From the NCBI GenBank assembly GCA_028283245.1, contig JAPYNU010000072.1, forward strand, positions 1 through 64,000: a stretch of 64,000 bases of DNA, written 5' to 3'. Each line of letters opens with the position of its first letter. Position 1 is the stretch's first letter. Shown one piece after another: positions 51,534-59,760 of this stretch. The notes under the pieces are model-generated. The model had not been told where the DNA came from. It did not search any database and saw only the letters and a program-made list of their open reading frames with translations. Made by a program: the position numbers and the translations under genes. The stretch comes from Candidatus Aldehydirespirator catecholifindens (GTDB lineage Bacteria > Actinomycetota > Acidimicrobiia > Acidimicrobiales > Aldehydirespiratoraceae).

Positions 51534-53411
51534 CTAAGTATCAGGGGCGCGAACTTGCACTTCGAGACGCGGCTCAGCGCTGAGTATCTGCACCTCCAGC
51601 GAACCGACACGCACCAGATCACCAGCGCGAACTGTGCGAGCGCCAGGTACTCGATGCAGCGGCGGTGCCAGCACCGAAACCTTGCCATAGCGGTCACGGA
51701 TCGCCAGCACGGCGTAAGCATCAGAGGCACCGCCTTTAGGTGCCACTACAAGGTTTAACTCGCTAACCCCTGCAAGACGCAGCGACTCCAGCAGGTCTTG
51801 GGGCCTGACCGAAGCTTCCAGCACCACAGTGACTGTGCTCTGATGGCGAAACAGTCTGCCCCCAGAGATTTCTGACCATCCCGTCGGCGGCGAAGCGGCT
51901 GTGACCAGGCTGTGCGCCAACGTGACGACCACCAGTGTCACGCCCAGCAGACCTAACAGCCGACTGAGGCCGAAGCGACTCGCAAAACTCCCAAAACCGT
52001 GTTGAGGGCCGAGTTGTCCAGGGCCGAGTTTCGGGGCTGCAAGCAGCAAGGCCACTCCAGATCCGAGCACTATGGCACTAGCGGCGGAGAGCATCGCAGG
52101 CGGTGCGGCTGTCGCAGTCTCGGCGACGGTTCGCACCCACCACAGCAAAGCCGCAGTGGGCCGATGCATCAACCACGCAACCGGCTCACCGATCAGACCA
52201 GCACCGAGCCCTCCCGTAAGTCCCCACATCATCACCGGCGCAGTCGCAGGTCCAGCGGCCACATTGGCAGGAAGCGAAGCCACAGGAACGACACCGAATA
52301 CTGCTATCAGCAGCGGTGTCACTCCCAGTTGTGCGCCTGCTGTGGTGGCTACTGCCAAACGCAACGCGGCAGGGCCTCGCAGCCTTGCCGCCAGTGCAGG
52401 CGTGATCCACAGCAGGCCGCAGGTAGCGCAAACCGAAAGCTGAAAGGCGAGCACCCGCACCAGAAACGGGTCAACCAGCACCACCGCAGTCACAGCCCAA
52501 GCCAAGGTTCTGCGACCCGTTTCGGGGCGACCCAAAGCAGCGCTGATCACGGCTGTTCCGGCCATGGTCACAGCCCGCAGCACCGAAGGCTCAAAACGGG
52601 TCAGCACTGCGAACACTGCCAGCAGCACCATCAAAATCAGCAGCCGTAGACCCGGTCGGGTGCGACACACCAACGGCGACGCCAACGCCAACACGAAAGC
52701 CACATTCTGCCCCGACACCACCAACAGATGACCCAGACCAGCTGCACGAAAGTCGTCATACAAACGCGGCGACTGGTTGCGGTCGTCGCCGTAAACCATG
52801 CCTGTGAACATGGCCCGGCTGTCATCGGAGAGGCTGCGAGCCCCCGAATCCAGCAGTCGCCTGATCCGGTTAGTGAAAGCCGAAAGCGGTGCTGCATCAG
52901 CTCGGTCGCCAACGGTGTTTATGTTCAGTGTTGCTGCCACATGTCGCCAGCGATGCCAGTCGCTGGTTGAAGGTTTAGCGGTTCCCGTGATCCGCAGGCG
53001 TTCACCGGCCAGCAGATCGTTAAGGCGTGAGGCGGTCGCTCCGTAGGCTCGTGCCTCTAATCGGGCACCGTCATAACGCACGGTGACTCTGATTCCGTGG
53101 CTTCCTAGGGGCCTCGGATCCTCAAGAAGAGTCACCCAGCCTTCAACAGGCCCCGATACTGGATCTTCGAGGCCAGCAAGCGCTCTGGAACCCAACAAGC
53201 CGCAGAGAGCCGCCACCGTAACCAGCACAAGTATTGGCTTGGGACGCCATAAGCAGATCCCTGCCAGCATCACCACCAGCAACAGAGGCACCGCTGCGTT
53301 GATCAGCAGCCATGCTCCAGCCAAGGCACCAGCAGCCGCTGCGTAAGGCAAAGCCGGGCCACCCCAGTTGTTTCGCAAATCAAGCAGCGCCACCGTCGGG
53401 CGAGCTTTCAA
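51534..53411 (-). CDS. comEC: ComEC/Rec2-type DNA channel protein, shortened
   Basis: This polytopic membrane protein forms the inner-membrane channel for transforming DNA. An N-terminal DUF4131/OB region is followed by the competence domain with AMFTGMVYGDDR, LGHLLVVSGQNVAFVLAL and about ten hydrophobic helices. The C-terminal ~110 residues occupy the place of the usual metallo-beta-lactamase domain but contain no HxHxDH motif. With 625 residues it is shorter than typical ComEC. The start is uncertain; TTG 53411 follows GAGG by 8 nt and lies just after the comEA stop. GTG 53393 is possible. Confidence 0.87.
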   Translation of the reverse strand: MKARPTVALLDLRNNWGGPALPYAAAAGALAGAWLLINAAVPLLLVVMLAGICLWRPKPILVLVTVAALCGLLGSRALAGLEDPVSGPVEGWVTLLEDPRPLGSHGIRVTVRYDGARLEARAYGATASRLNDLLAGERLRITGTAKPSTSDWHRWRHVAATLNINTVGDRADAAPLSAFTNRIRRLLDSGARSLSDDSRAMFTGMVYGDDRNQSPRLYDDFRAAGLGHLLVVSGQNVAFVLALASPLVCRTRPGLRLLILMVLLAVFAVLTRFEPSVLRAVTMAGTAVISAALGRPETGRRTLAWAVTAVVLVDPFLVRVLAFQLSVCATCGLLWITPALAARLRGPAALRLAVATTAGAQLGVTPLLIAVFGVVPVASLPANVAAGPATAPVMMWGLTGGLGAGLIGEPVAWLMHRPTAALLWWVRTVAETATAAPPAMLSAASAIVLGSGVALLLAAPKLGPGQLGPQHGFGSFASRFGLSRLLGLLGVTLVVVTLAHSLVTAASPPTGWSEISGGRLFRHQSTVTVVLEASVRPQDLLESLRLAGVSELNLVVAPKGGASDAYAVLAIRDRYGKVSVLAPPLHRVPGARTVRAGDLVRVGSLEVQILSAEPRLEVQVRAPDT

Positions 53412-53421
53412 GGGGGCAGCC

Positions 53422-54129
53422 TCATGGACTGTCCACAGAAACTCGAGGACGGATTTGCTCCAGCTTGGCGGGTCCAATCCCCGCCACATCGTCCATCTGG
53501 TCTATTGAGGCAAACGGGCCTCGAAGCTGCCTGTGCTCAATGATCGCTGTGGCGAGTGCTGGTCCGACGCCTGGCAGTTGCTCTAGTTGTGAAGCCGTGG
53601 CTGTGTTGATATTCACCACTTCTGAGCTGCTGGCGTTGCTCGGGCTTGAGATGCTGTCGTTGCTTGACGGCACTGGACGGGTCACTACCTCCAAGGCTGC
53701 TTCATCGTCAAGCGTCGGCACGTAGAGACGCGCGCCGTCTTGCAGCGGCTCAGCGAAGTTAAGCCTCATGCGGTCGGCTTGCCCTGTCAGCCCTCCAGCT
53801 GCGAGCACTGCATCGATTATGCGGCTGCCTTCGAGAAGCTCATGAACGCCAGGGCTAGCTACGGCACCGACCACATCCACAACAATTCGGCTCGCCTCAG
53901 AGGTGGTTGTGGGTATGGGGATCTCCACAGAGCTGGCTCGGGGAAGTATCTCCGCGGGATCCGGGGTTGAGGGGGATCGCAAAGCCCACCACCCACCCAG
54001 CGCAGCAGCGATCACAGCCAAAAAGCCCAGCAGCACTACTGCAGGCGACACCCCGAGCCGGTCAGCCAGCGCTGTCAAAGAGATGCTGCTGAACCGCTTG
54101 TTGAAGGAGCCCCCTGCTGGGTTGTCCAA
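53422..54129 (-). CDS. comEA: ComEA-family DNA-binding protein
   Basis: This is the DNA receptor for natural transformation. One N-terminal transmembrane helix (AVVLLGFLAVIAAALGGWWAL) is followed by an SLBB-type domain (VVDVVGAVASPGVHELLEGS, then LYVPTLDDE) and a Ser-rich spacer. The C-terminal helix-hairpin-helix pair has INTATASQLEQLPGVGPALA and FASIDQMDDVAGIGPAKLEQ. I chose TTG 54129 because GGAGAG lies 6 nt upstream; the frame is open to TTG 54177. It is followed directly by comEC. No other type IV pilus genes are in the window. Confidence 0.88.
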   Translation of the reverse strand: MDNPAGGSFNKRFSSISLTALADRLGVSPAVVLLGFLAVIAAALGGWWALRSPSTPDPAEILPRASSVEIPIPTTTSEASRIVVDVVGAVASPGVHELLEGSRIIDAVLAAGGLTGQADRMRLNFAEPLQDGARLYVPTLDDEAALEVVTRPVPSSNDSISSPSNASSSEVVNINTATASQLEQLPGVGPALATAIIEHRQLRGPFASIDQMDDVAGIGPAKLEQIRPRVSVDSP

Positions 54130-54239
54130 TGTTCGCTCTCCTGCTGTCTCTGCCGCCGGAGCAATGCCCAGACACAATTCGGTGCCCTTAGGTGCCCGGC
54201 TAGCTGGAGGCGTTCAGCGGATCGCATCCAGCAATAAAT

Positions 54240-54269
54240 AGTTTTTACCAGCATATACTGATAAAAACT
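54240..54269. promoter_or_regulatory. A+T-rich inverted repeat upstream of comEA
   Basis: AGTTTTTA (54240-54247) and TAAAAACT (54262-54269) are perfect complements around a 14-nt spacer containing GCATATACTGA. They lie about 110 bp upstream of the comEA start. This could be an operator of the com genes, or the extended -10 region. GCGATATAGG-like direct repeats follow at 54288-54370. Confidence 0.4.
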
Positions 54270-54421
54270 CATATTTACTGAAAATAGCGATATAGGGATC
54301 GCGATTTAGGGATGTGGTGCTGGCTCCGTGCCGCACGTTGACGGTGCCGACCGAGTGGCGATATAGGTATGTGGTGTTGCTGTTTTCTAAGCGCCGCTGT
54401 CAGGGCGCTTGTGGCACGAAA

Positions 54422-55141
54422 TCAGAAAAGTGCTGCTGCAAGCCGCCCGCGCCAGACCGCAGTACGTGGATCCTCAGGCCCGAGCACCTCCAACAGATCC
54501 ACGAAACGTTGGCGAGCGTCTTCGTCTGTTTTGACTGCTGGCAGCAGTTCGGCTAGTTCGGCTTCCACTTCCGTTGGCCGGACGGCTTCGCCGTCATCGG
54601 CATTCTGCACCCGGATCAACGCTGCCAGGCGTCGGGTCTCGGGTGTTTCGGGTATTCGCCCCAGCAGGTCGGTGGCTTCAGCAAATCGGCCGTCGTCAAC
54701 CAGCAGCTGCGACAAAGCCGTTACCACCTCGGCGTTATCGGATTCGAGTTCAAGGGCAGCACGTAGCGAAGCCTCATCACCGGCTTCTAGCAGCCGTTCG
54801 ATCTCGGTCTTCTCCTGAGTGGGCAGCAGCCGCTGCACGAACTCACGAACTTCGGCCTCGCCTTGTGCTCCTAGAAAGCCGTCAGTCACCTGCCCGCCGA
54901 CCATGGCATACACCGCTGGTATCGACTGGACCTTGAAAGCCTGAGCGATCCCTGGGTTCTTCTCAATGTCCACCTTGGCGAGTTCGACTGCGCCGTTGGT
55001 GGAGGCGATTGCTTTTTCGAGCAGCGGTGTCAGCTTCTTACACGGCCTGCACCATGCAGCCCACAAATCCACCACAACTGGAACGGTCTGAGACCGCTCC
55101 ACCACTTGAGCCTGAAAAGTTGCATCGGTGACATCAGCCAT
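54422..55141 (-). CDS. Thioredoxin-domain protein with TPR-like C-terminus (CnoX/YbbN type)
   Basis: This 239-residue cytoplasmic protein has an N-terminal thioredoxin domain, with active site VDLWAAWCRPCKKLTPLLE (CRPC) and the cis-Pro in VQSIPAVYAM. A C-terminal helical repeat region (LLEAGDEASLRAALELE, QLLVDDGRFAEATDLLGRIP) follows. The architecture matches E. coli CnoX (YbbN), a chaperedoxin working with GroEL. The CxxC is intact, unlike E. coli CnoX, so it may be redox active. It is transcribed toward the com genes with a 240-bp gap. Confidence 0.88.
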   Translation of the reverse strand: MADVTDATFQAQVVERSQTVPVVVDLWAAWCRPCKKLTPLLEKAIASTNGAVELAKVDIEKNPGIAQAFKVQSIPAVYAMVGGQVTDGFLGAQGEAEVREFVQRLLPTQEKTEIERLLEAGDEASLRAALELESDNAEVVTALSQLLVDDGRFAEATDLLGRIPETPETRRLAALIRVQNADDGEAVRPTEVEAELAELLPAVKTDEDARQRFVDLLEVLGPEDPRTAVWRGRLAAALF

Positions 55142-55260
55142 ATGCCAAAACGCTAGCGCTCCCAGAGACTATTCGCGAACCAGCCCAACCTCGGTAGCCA
55201 GCGCAGACACTTGTTCAGTTCGTTGGTCTGCTTCAGCAAGCATCCTGCGCTTTGCTCAGA

Positions 55261-56436
55261 TCACCCATTCCCCCAGTCGCCATATTCGGGCAATCTGGCA
55301 CACGGCGCTAACGGTATGACATCTTGATACTGCCTAGCTTGATCAATGCAATCAAGGTCTTGGAGTCGCAGACCTGTTATCTGTTGTAACCATGAGGACT
55401 GATAACTTCCTCTTGCGGAGCAGCCTCCTTCGTAAAACTCTAATCCATTTTCGGACTTCTGAAAATGGTCATTAATTCCCACATAATCTCCAGTGGTAAC
55501 AGGGCCGTCCTCGCCCACCCACAGAGAGTTACTGTCGGCATCAAAGCGAACCAGTGGGCGAGGCAACCGCAGGAAGTATCTGTGCTGGATCAAACTGTTC
55601 GCTTCACGGGATTCCCAGACCGGAATCGGAACCACGAACACGCAGGGTGGCTCAATGTGCAGAACCATATCAACACCTATATCAGGGTGCGCCATGCCAA
55701 CGTGATAAGGAAATAGTCCTGCCAATGGCTCCCTATCAGTGAGTCGCTCACCGTGATTCTGCGACAACGACCTCAGAGAGGTAACCCAGAAAGAGCCATG
55801 TGCATGACAACCACGGCCCCAAGCGGCCCAAGGCGCAAAATCGTATAGTTCGGCGCTTTCGGCATTCCGTTCTATTGGTCGACCAGCGCTACCAACGACT
55901 TCAACTAGGTCACCACTTGACATCGGACCGTCATCACCGACCCAGATCGCGGCAGAGTCATATTCGTAACGAGTCAGTGGCTCAGACAATCGAAGAAACA
56001 CGCGGGCATCATCAGTGCTACGGCTTACCTTGGCGGTGTCAGCAGTCGACAAATCGATAAACACGCACGGAGGTGACACAATAAGAGTGCCCTGCCACAC
56101 AGCGTCAGGGAAACCACCCGCAGGCGCCCAGTCGTACATGCCCTCAAGTCCTACCGTCTTTAGGTATTCACCAAGTTCTTGCTCGGATAATGCAGGCAAC
56201 GTCGAAGGGGTTGCTAGATCTGAGACAGTGTTCTGGCCGTATCCATTCTGACCGTATCCGTCTGCGGCAGTAGTTACTGGATTCTGCCAGGTGTCGATCA
56301 AGACTTCATCTGAATACGGTACATCTATCTCTGCGGTGTCTGTATCCCCTGAAGTACAAGCTGCCGACAACAGTGCCAGCAGCAAGACAACAACAGAGAT
56401 GCGATCACAGCGGTTCATACTGCATCGCAAAAACAT
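55261..56436 (-). CDS. Lipoprotein with two repeated domains, function unknown
   Basis: I do not recognise this ~391-residue secreted lipoprotein. The signal peptide (VVVLLLALLSAAC) ends in a lipobox Cys. The mature part contains two homologous halves: SPPCVFIDLS...VFLRLSEPLTRYEYDSAAIWVGDDGP and EPPCVFVVPIP...YFLRLPRPLVRFDADSNSLWVGEDGP. Each is followed by a GD-V segment and a Cys near CHAHGSFW or CSARGSYQ, so there are probably two disulphide-linked beta domains. A YGQNGYGQN dipeptide repeat lies in the linker. The start may be ATG 56436 or 56418. It follows gatB, overlapping its end if an upstream TTG is used. Confidence 0.75.
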   Translation of the reverse strand: MFLRCSMNRCDRISVVVLLLALLSAACTSGDTDTAEIDVPYSDEVLIDTWQNPVTTAADGYGQNGYGQNTVSDLATPSTLPALSEQELGEYLKTVGLEGMYDWAPAGGFPDAVWQGTLIVSPPCVFIDLSTADTAKVSRSTDDARVFLRLSEPLTRYEYDSAAIWVGDDGPMSSGDLVEVVGSAGRPIERNAESAELYDFAPWAAWGRGCHAHGSFWVTSLRSLSQNHGERLTDREPLAGLFPYHVGMAHPDIGVDMVLHIEPPCVFVVPIPVWESREANSLIQHRYFLRLPRPLVRFDADSNSLWVGEDGPVTTGDYVGINDHFQKSENGLEFYEGGCSARGSYQSSWLQQITGLRLQDLDCIDQARQYQDVIPLAPCARLPEYGDWGNG

Positions 56437-56444
56437 GACACTCT

Positions 56445-57926
56445 TCAAGAACGCGCCACAAAAAATTTGGCGCGTTCACTTAGGAGGCGGTTGACTGCAG
56501 CGCCGTCGGCTTGACCCTTAGTTGCACGCATTACCTGACCAGTGAAGAACCCTGTGAGTTTCTTGCGCTCAGTTTCGTCGCCATCAAGATAACGCTGCCA
56601 AGTGTCGGCGTTGCTAGCGATGATCTCGGTGACCACAGCTTGCAGATCATCACCCGTCATGGCCTCAAAGCCGAGACTTTCAGCGATCTTTTCGGGAGGT
56701 TCACCAGACTCGACCATCGCCTCTAGCAGCTGTTTGGCTTGAGTGGAGGTCACCTGATTTGATGACACCATCGCAACCAGAGAAGCCAGACCGGCGGCTG
56801 TGACTTTTGACCAGTTATCAACAGCCAGATCATTCACCACTCGTGTCACCGTCACCGCAGGATCAGCACCGGCTTGCAAGGCACCAGCCACCAGATCATC
56901 TTGGATCCGCTCAACGAGCAGCGCAGCATCTTCAGGCGATATGACATGGCCTGCAGCACCGCAAGCGGCCACTAGTGCAGTTCTGCGATCAGCAGGAAGC
57001 CGAGGCAACGAAGCATCAATGGCTGCCACATCAGCAGCGTCGGGTGCTAGCGGCACTAGATCAGGATCTTGAAAATACCGGTAATCGTCGGCGTCCTCTT
57101 TGGAACGGCCCGGCGTTGTGCGGCTCTTGGCTTCATCCCAGTGACGGGTTTCTTGGCGGGGCTGATCATCGTTCTCCCACAACGACACATGGCGTTGCGC
57201 CTCATAGACGATGGCACGGCCCAGCGAGCGCAACGAACTCAGGTTCTTGATTTCGCAGCGGGTACGCAACTCGTCGCTGCCAGCAGGACGCACCGAAACG
57301 TTGGCATCCACCCGCATCGATCCTTCTTCCATTCGAGCATCAGACACTGCTGTGGCCAGCAACACGCCACGCAGTTCACGCACATAAGACCGGGCCTGTT
57401 CGGCGCTGCGAATATCGGGACGGCTAACTATCTCAACCAGCGGCACACCGGCACGGTTGTAGTCAATCAAGGCGTAGTCAGCGTCGTGGATGCGGCCACC
57501 TCCGCCGATGTGAACGGTTTTGCCTGTGTCTTCTTCGATGTGTGCCCGCTCTATACCGACGCAATAGCCATCAGGAAGTTCGATGCTGCCGTTGATGTTG
57601 GTGGGCTGGTCATATTGCGAGATCTGATAGTCCTTAGGCATGTCAGGGTAGAAATAGTTCTTACGAGCAAAAACCGCTCCTTTGACGGCGCAGCCCAGAG
57701 CCCTTCCCAAGCGCATCGCGAAGTTCACGGCTGTGGCGTTCACCACCGGAAGCGAACCCGGCAACCCCAAACACACCGGACAGACGTTGGTGTTGGGTTC
57801 ATCTCCGAAACGATTAGCGCAACAACAAAACAGTTTGCTGGCTGTGCTGAGTTCAACATGAACCTCTAGGCCGACCACCAGTTCCCAGCCGGATGGCAGT
57901 GCCAACTCTCGCAAAGCCTCACTCAC
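56445..57926 (-). CDS. gatB: Aspartyl/glutamyl-tRNA amidotransferase subunit B
   Basis: This subunit binds mischarged Glu-tRNA(Gln)/Asp-tRNA(Asn) and phosphorylates the side chain for transamidation. The 493-residue protein has GWELVVGLEVHVELSTASKLFC, NVCPVCLGLPGSLPVVN, KNYFYPDMPKDYQISQ and RMEEGSMRVDANVSVRP. The C-terminal GatB/YqeY tRNA-binding domain ends the protein. Its ATG overlaps the gatA stop by 4 bp. Confidence 0.97.
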   Translation of the reverse strand: MSEALRELALPSGWELVVGLEVHVELSTASKLFCCCANRFGDEPNTNVCPVCLGLPGSLPVVNATAVNFAMRLGRALGCAVKGAVFARKNYFYPDMPKDYQISQYDQPTNINGSIELPDGYCVGIERAHIEEDTGKTVHIGGGGRIHDADYALIDYNRAGVPLVEIVSRPDIRSAEQARSYVRELRGVLLATAVSDARMEEGSMRVDANVSVRPAGSDELRTRCEIKNLSSLRSLGRAIVYEAQRHVSLWENDDQPRQETRHWDEAKSRTTPGRSKEDADDYRYFQDPDLVPLAPDAADVAAIDASLPRLPADRRTALVAACGAAGHVISPEDAALLVERIQDDLVAGALQAGADPAVTVTRVVNDLAVDNWSKVTAAGLASLVAMVSSNQVTSTQAKQLLEAMVESGEPPEKIAESLGFEAMTGDDLQAVVTEIIASNADTWQRYLDGDETERKKLTGFFTGQVMRATKGQADGAAVNRLLSERAKFFVARS

Positions 57927-59404
57927 AGCGCCGCCTGAGCAGCGGCAGCGGCGTCTTCGAGAACGGCTGCGGTTCGCAATAGCACTGGCTCTGAGAGTGC
58001 CGGACCCATCAGTTGCACCCCCACCGGAAGGCCGTCGTCACCCACCCCGAAAGGCACCGACACCGCTGGATGACCTGTCAAGTTAGAAGGGATCGTGCAG
58101 ACGTCGTTCAAATACATCAGCAGCGGGTCAGCAGTTTTGGCACCCAACTCAAACGCAGTAGTCGGCGTGGTCGGGCACAGCAGCAAATCCACATCGGCGT
58201 AAGCGTTTGTGAACTCCCGCAACATTAGGGTGCGCACTCGCAAAGCTTTGCCGTAGTAGGCATCGTAGTAGCCAGCCGACAACGCGTAGGTTCCCAGCAT
58301 GATGCGACGTTTGACTTCTGCGCCGAAACCTGCGGTGCGACTCTCAATGTTCATCTCCGCCGCGTTGGCGGCATCAACACGCAGCCCGTAACGCACTCCG
58401 TCATAGCGGGCCAGGTTGCTGGAAGCCTCTGCTGGAGCGATCAGATAGTAGGCCGACAAACCCAGCACCACGGAAGGCACCGACACGACGCTGACCGTCG
58501 CTCCCGCTGCCTCCAACACATCGGCTGCTTGATCAAGTTGGCTGATGACATCGGGAGCAATGCCGCTGAGGCCCACCGACTGCAGTCCGGCTTGCTTGAC
58601 GCGGACGCTCTCGCCACACAATTCAGCTAGTAGCCCTACCCGCAAACCTTCTACTCCATGTTGCAATCCCGCAGTGACCGACTCAGCGGCACTTTCAAGC
58701 GAGGTTGAATCTCGCGGATCATGGCCAGATATCACCTCAAAGCAGGTAGCCGCATCTGTGACGTTGGCGGCGATCGGGCCGATTTGATCCAGCGAAGAAG
58801 CGAAAGCCACAAGCCCGTAGCGTGACACTCGTCCGTAGGTGGGCTTCAAACCAACCACACCACACAGCGCTGCCGGTTGACGGATCGAACCTCCCGTGTC
58901 GGAACCCAACGCCAGCGGCGAGAAACCGGCCGCTACAGCCGCTGCGGAGCCGCCGCTTGAACCGCCCGGCACCCGACTGAGATCATGAGGATTGCGTGTA
59001 GGGCCGAAAGCTGAGTTCTCGGTGGAGGAGCCCATGGCGAACTCATCAAGGTTGGTTTTGCCGACGATCACTGCGCCAGCGGCTCTTAGTCTCTGCACCA
59101 CAGTGGCGTCATAGGGGGGCCGCCAATGCTGCAGCATCCGCGACGAGCAGGTGGTGGGGATTCCTCTGGTGCAGAGATTGTCTTTGAGCGCCACCGGTAC
59201 CCCTGCCAAAGGCCCTGCTGGCTCGCCGGACGCTATAGCAGCATCGACAGCATCGGCTTGGCTGCGGGCTTCGTCGGTCAGCACCAGGTTGAAAGCACCC
59301 AGCTCAATGTCTTGAGAAGCGATGCGAGCGAGATGCTCTTCAAGCACCTGTCGTGCTGTGCGCTGACCGGAGCGAACCTCAGCTACGAGCGATGACGCGT
59401 TCAC
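57923..59404 (-). CDS. gatA: Aspartyl/glutamyl-tRNA amidotransferase subunit A
   Basis: This is the glutaminase/amidase subunit of GatCAB, releasing ammonia from glutamine. The amidase-signature triad is visible as Lys74 (PVALKDN), Ser149 (RVPGGSSGGSAAA) and Ser173 (GSDTGGSIRQPAALCG). The 493-residue length is normal. It overlaps gatC and gatB by 4 bp on each side, consistent with translational coupling of the three subunits. Confidence 0.97.
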   Translation of the reverse strand: MNASSLVAEVRSGQRTARQVLEEHLARIASQDIELGAFNLVLTDEARSQADAVDAAIASGEPAGPLAGVPVALKDNLCTRGIPTTCSSRMLQHWRPPYDATVVQRLRAAGAVIVGKTNLDEFAMGSSTENSAFGPTRNPHDLSRVPGGSSGGSAAAVAAGFSPLALGSDTGGSIRQPAALCGVVGLKPTYGRVSRYGLVAFASSLDQIGPIAANVTDAATCFEVISGHDPRDSTSLESAAESVTAGLQHGVEGLRVGLLAELCGESVRVKQAGLQSVGLSGIAPDVISQLDQAADVLEAAGATVSVVSVPSVVLGLSAYYLIAPAEASSNLARYDGVRYGLRVDAANAAEMNIESRTAGFGAEVKRRIMLGTYALSAGYYDAYYGKALRVRTLMLREFTNAYADVDLLLCPTTPTTAFELGAKTADPLLMYLNDVCTIPSNLTGHPAVSVPFGVGDDGLPVGVQLMGPALSEPVLLRTAAVLEDAAAAAQAAL

Positions 59405-59727
59405 GGTGCTTCGCCCAGAAGCGGCGGCACACGGAACTGGCCTTCGCTTTGCGCTGGCGCTTGAGCCAGAACCTCGTCACGGTCAAGTGACGGTCGAATC
59501 TCGTCTGGGCGAGTGACATTCACCAGTTGATGCGGATGAGACGTGGGTTCAACATCGGTCAAGTCAAAGGCTTCGACATCAGCTGCATGGTCCAACACAG
59601 CCGCCAGCTGAGCGGTCAGCTCATCAAGTTCGTCGTCGCTGACCCGCAACCGAGCCAGGCGTGCCACATGAGCCGTCTCTTCACGCGATATTCGAGCGAT
59701 TCGAGCGGGTTCTGCGGGGCTGGACAC
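59401..59727 (-). CDS. gatC: Aspartyl/glutamyl-tRNA amidotransferase subunit C
   Basis: This small subunit helps the GatA-GatB interface assemble. The 108 residues show the GatC pattern: EETAHVARLARLRVSDDEL, LAAVLDHAADVEAFD, DVEPTSHPH and ...VLAQAPAQSEGQFRVPPLL at the end. The GTG start has a slightly long N-terminus. The stop overlaps gatA by 4 bp. Confidence 0.94.
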   Translation of the reverse strand: MSSPAEPARIARISREETAHVARLARLRVSDDELDELTAQLAAVLDHAADVEAFDLTDVEPTSHPHQLVNVTRPDEIRPSLDRDEVLAQAPAQSEGQFRVPPLLGEAP

Positions 59728-59760
59728 GCTGTCAGGCTAGCCATCGCTCACATCGGCACC

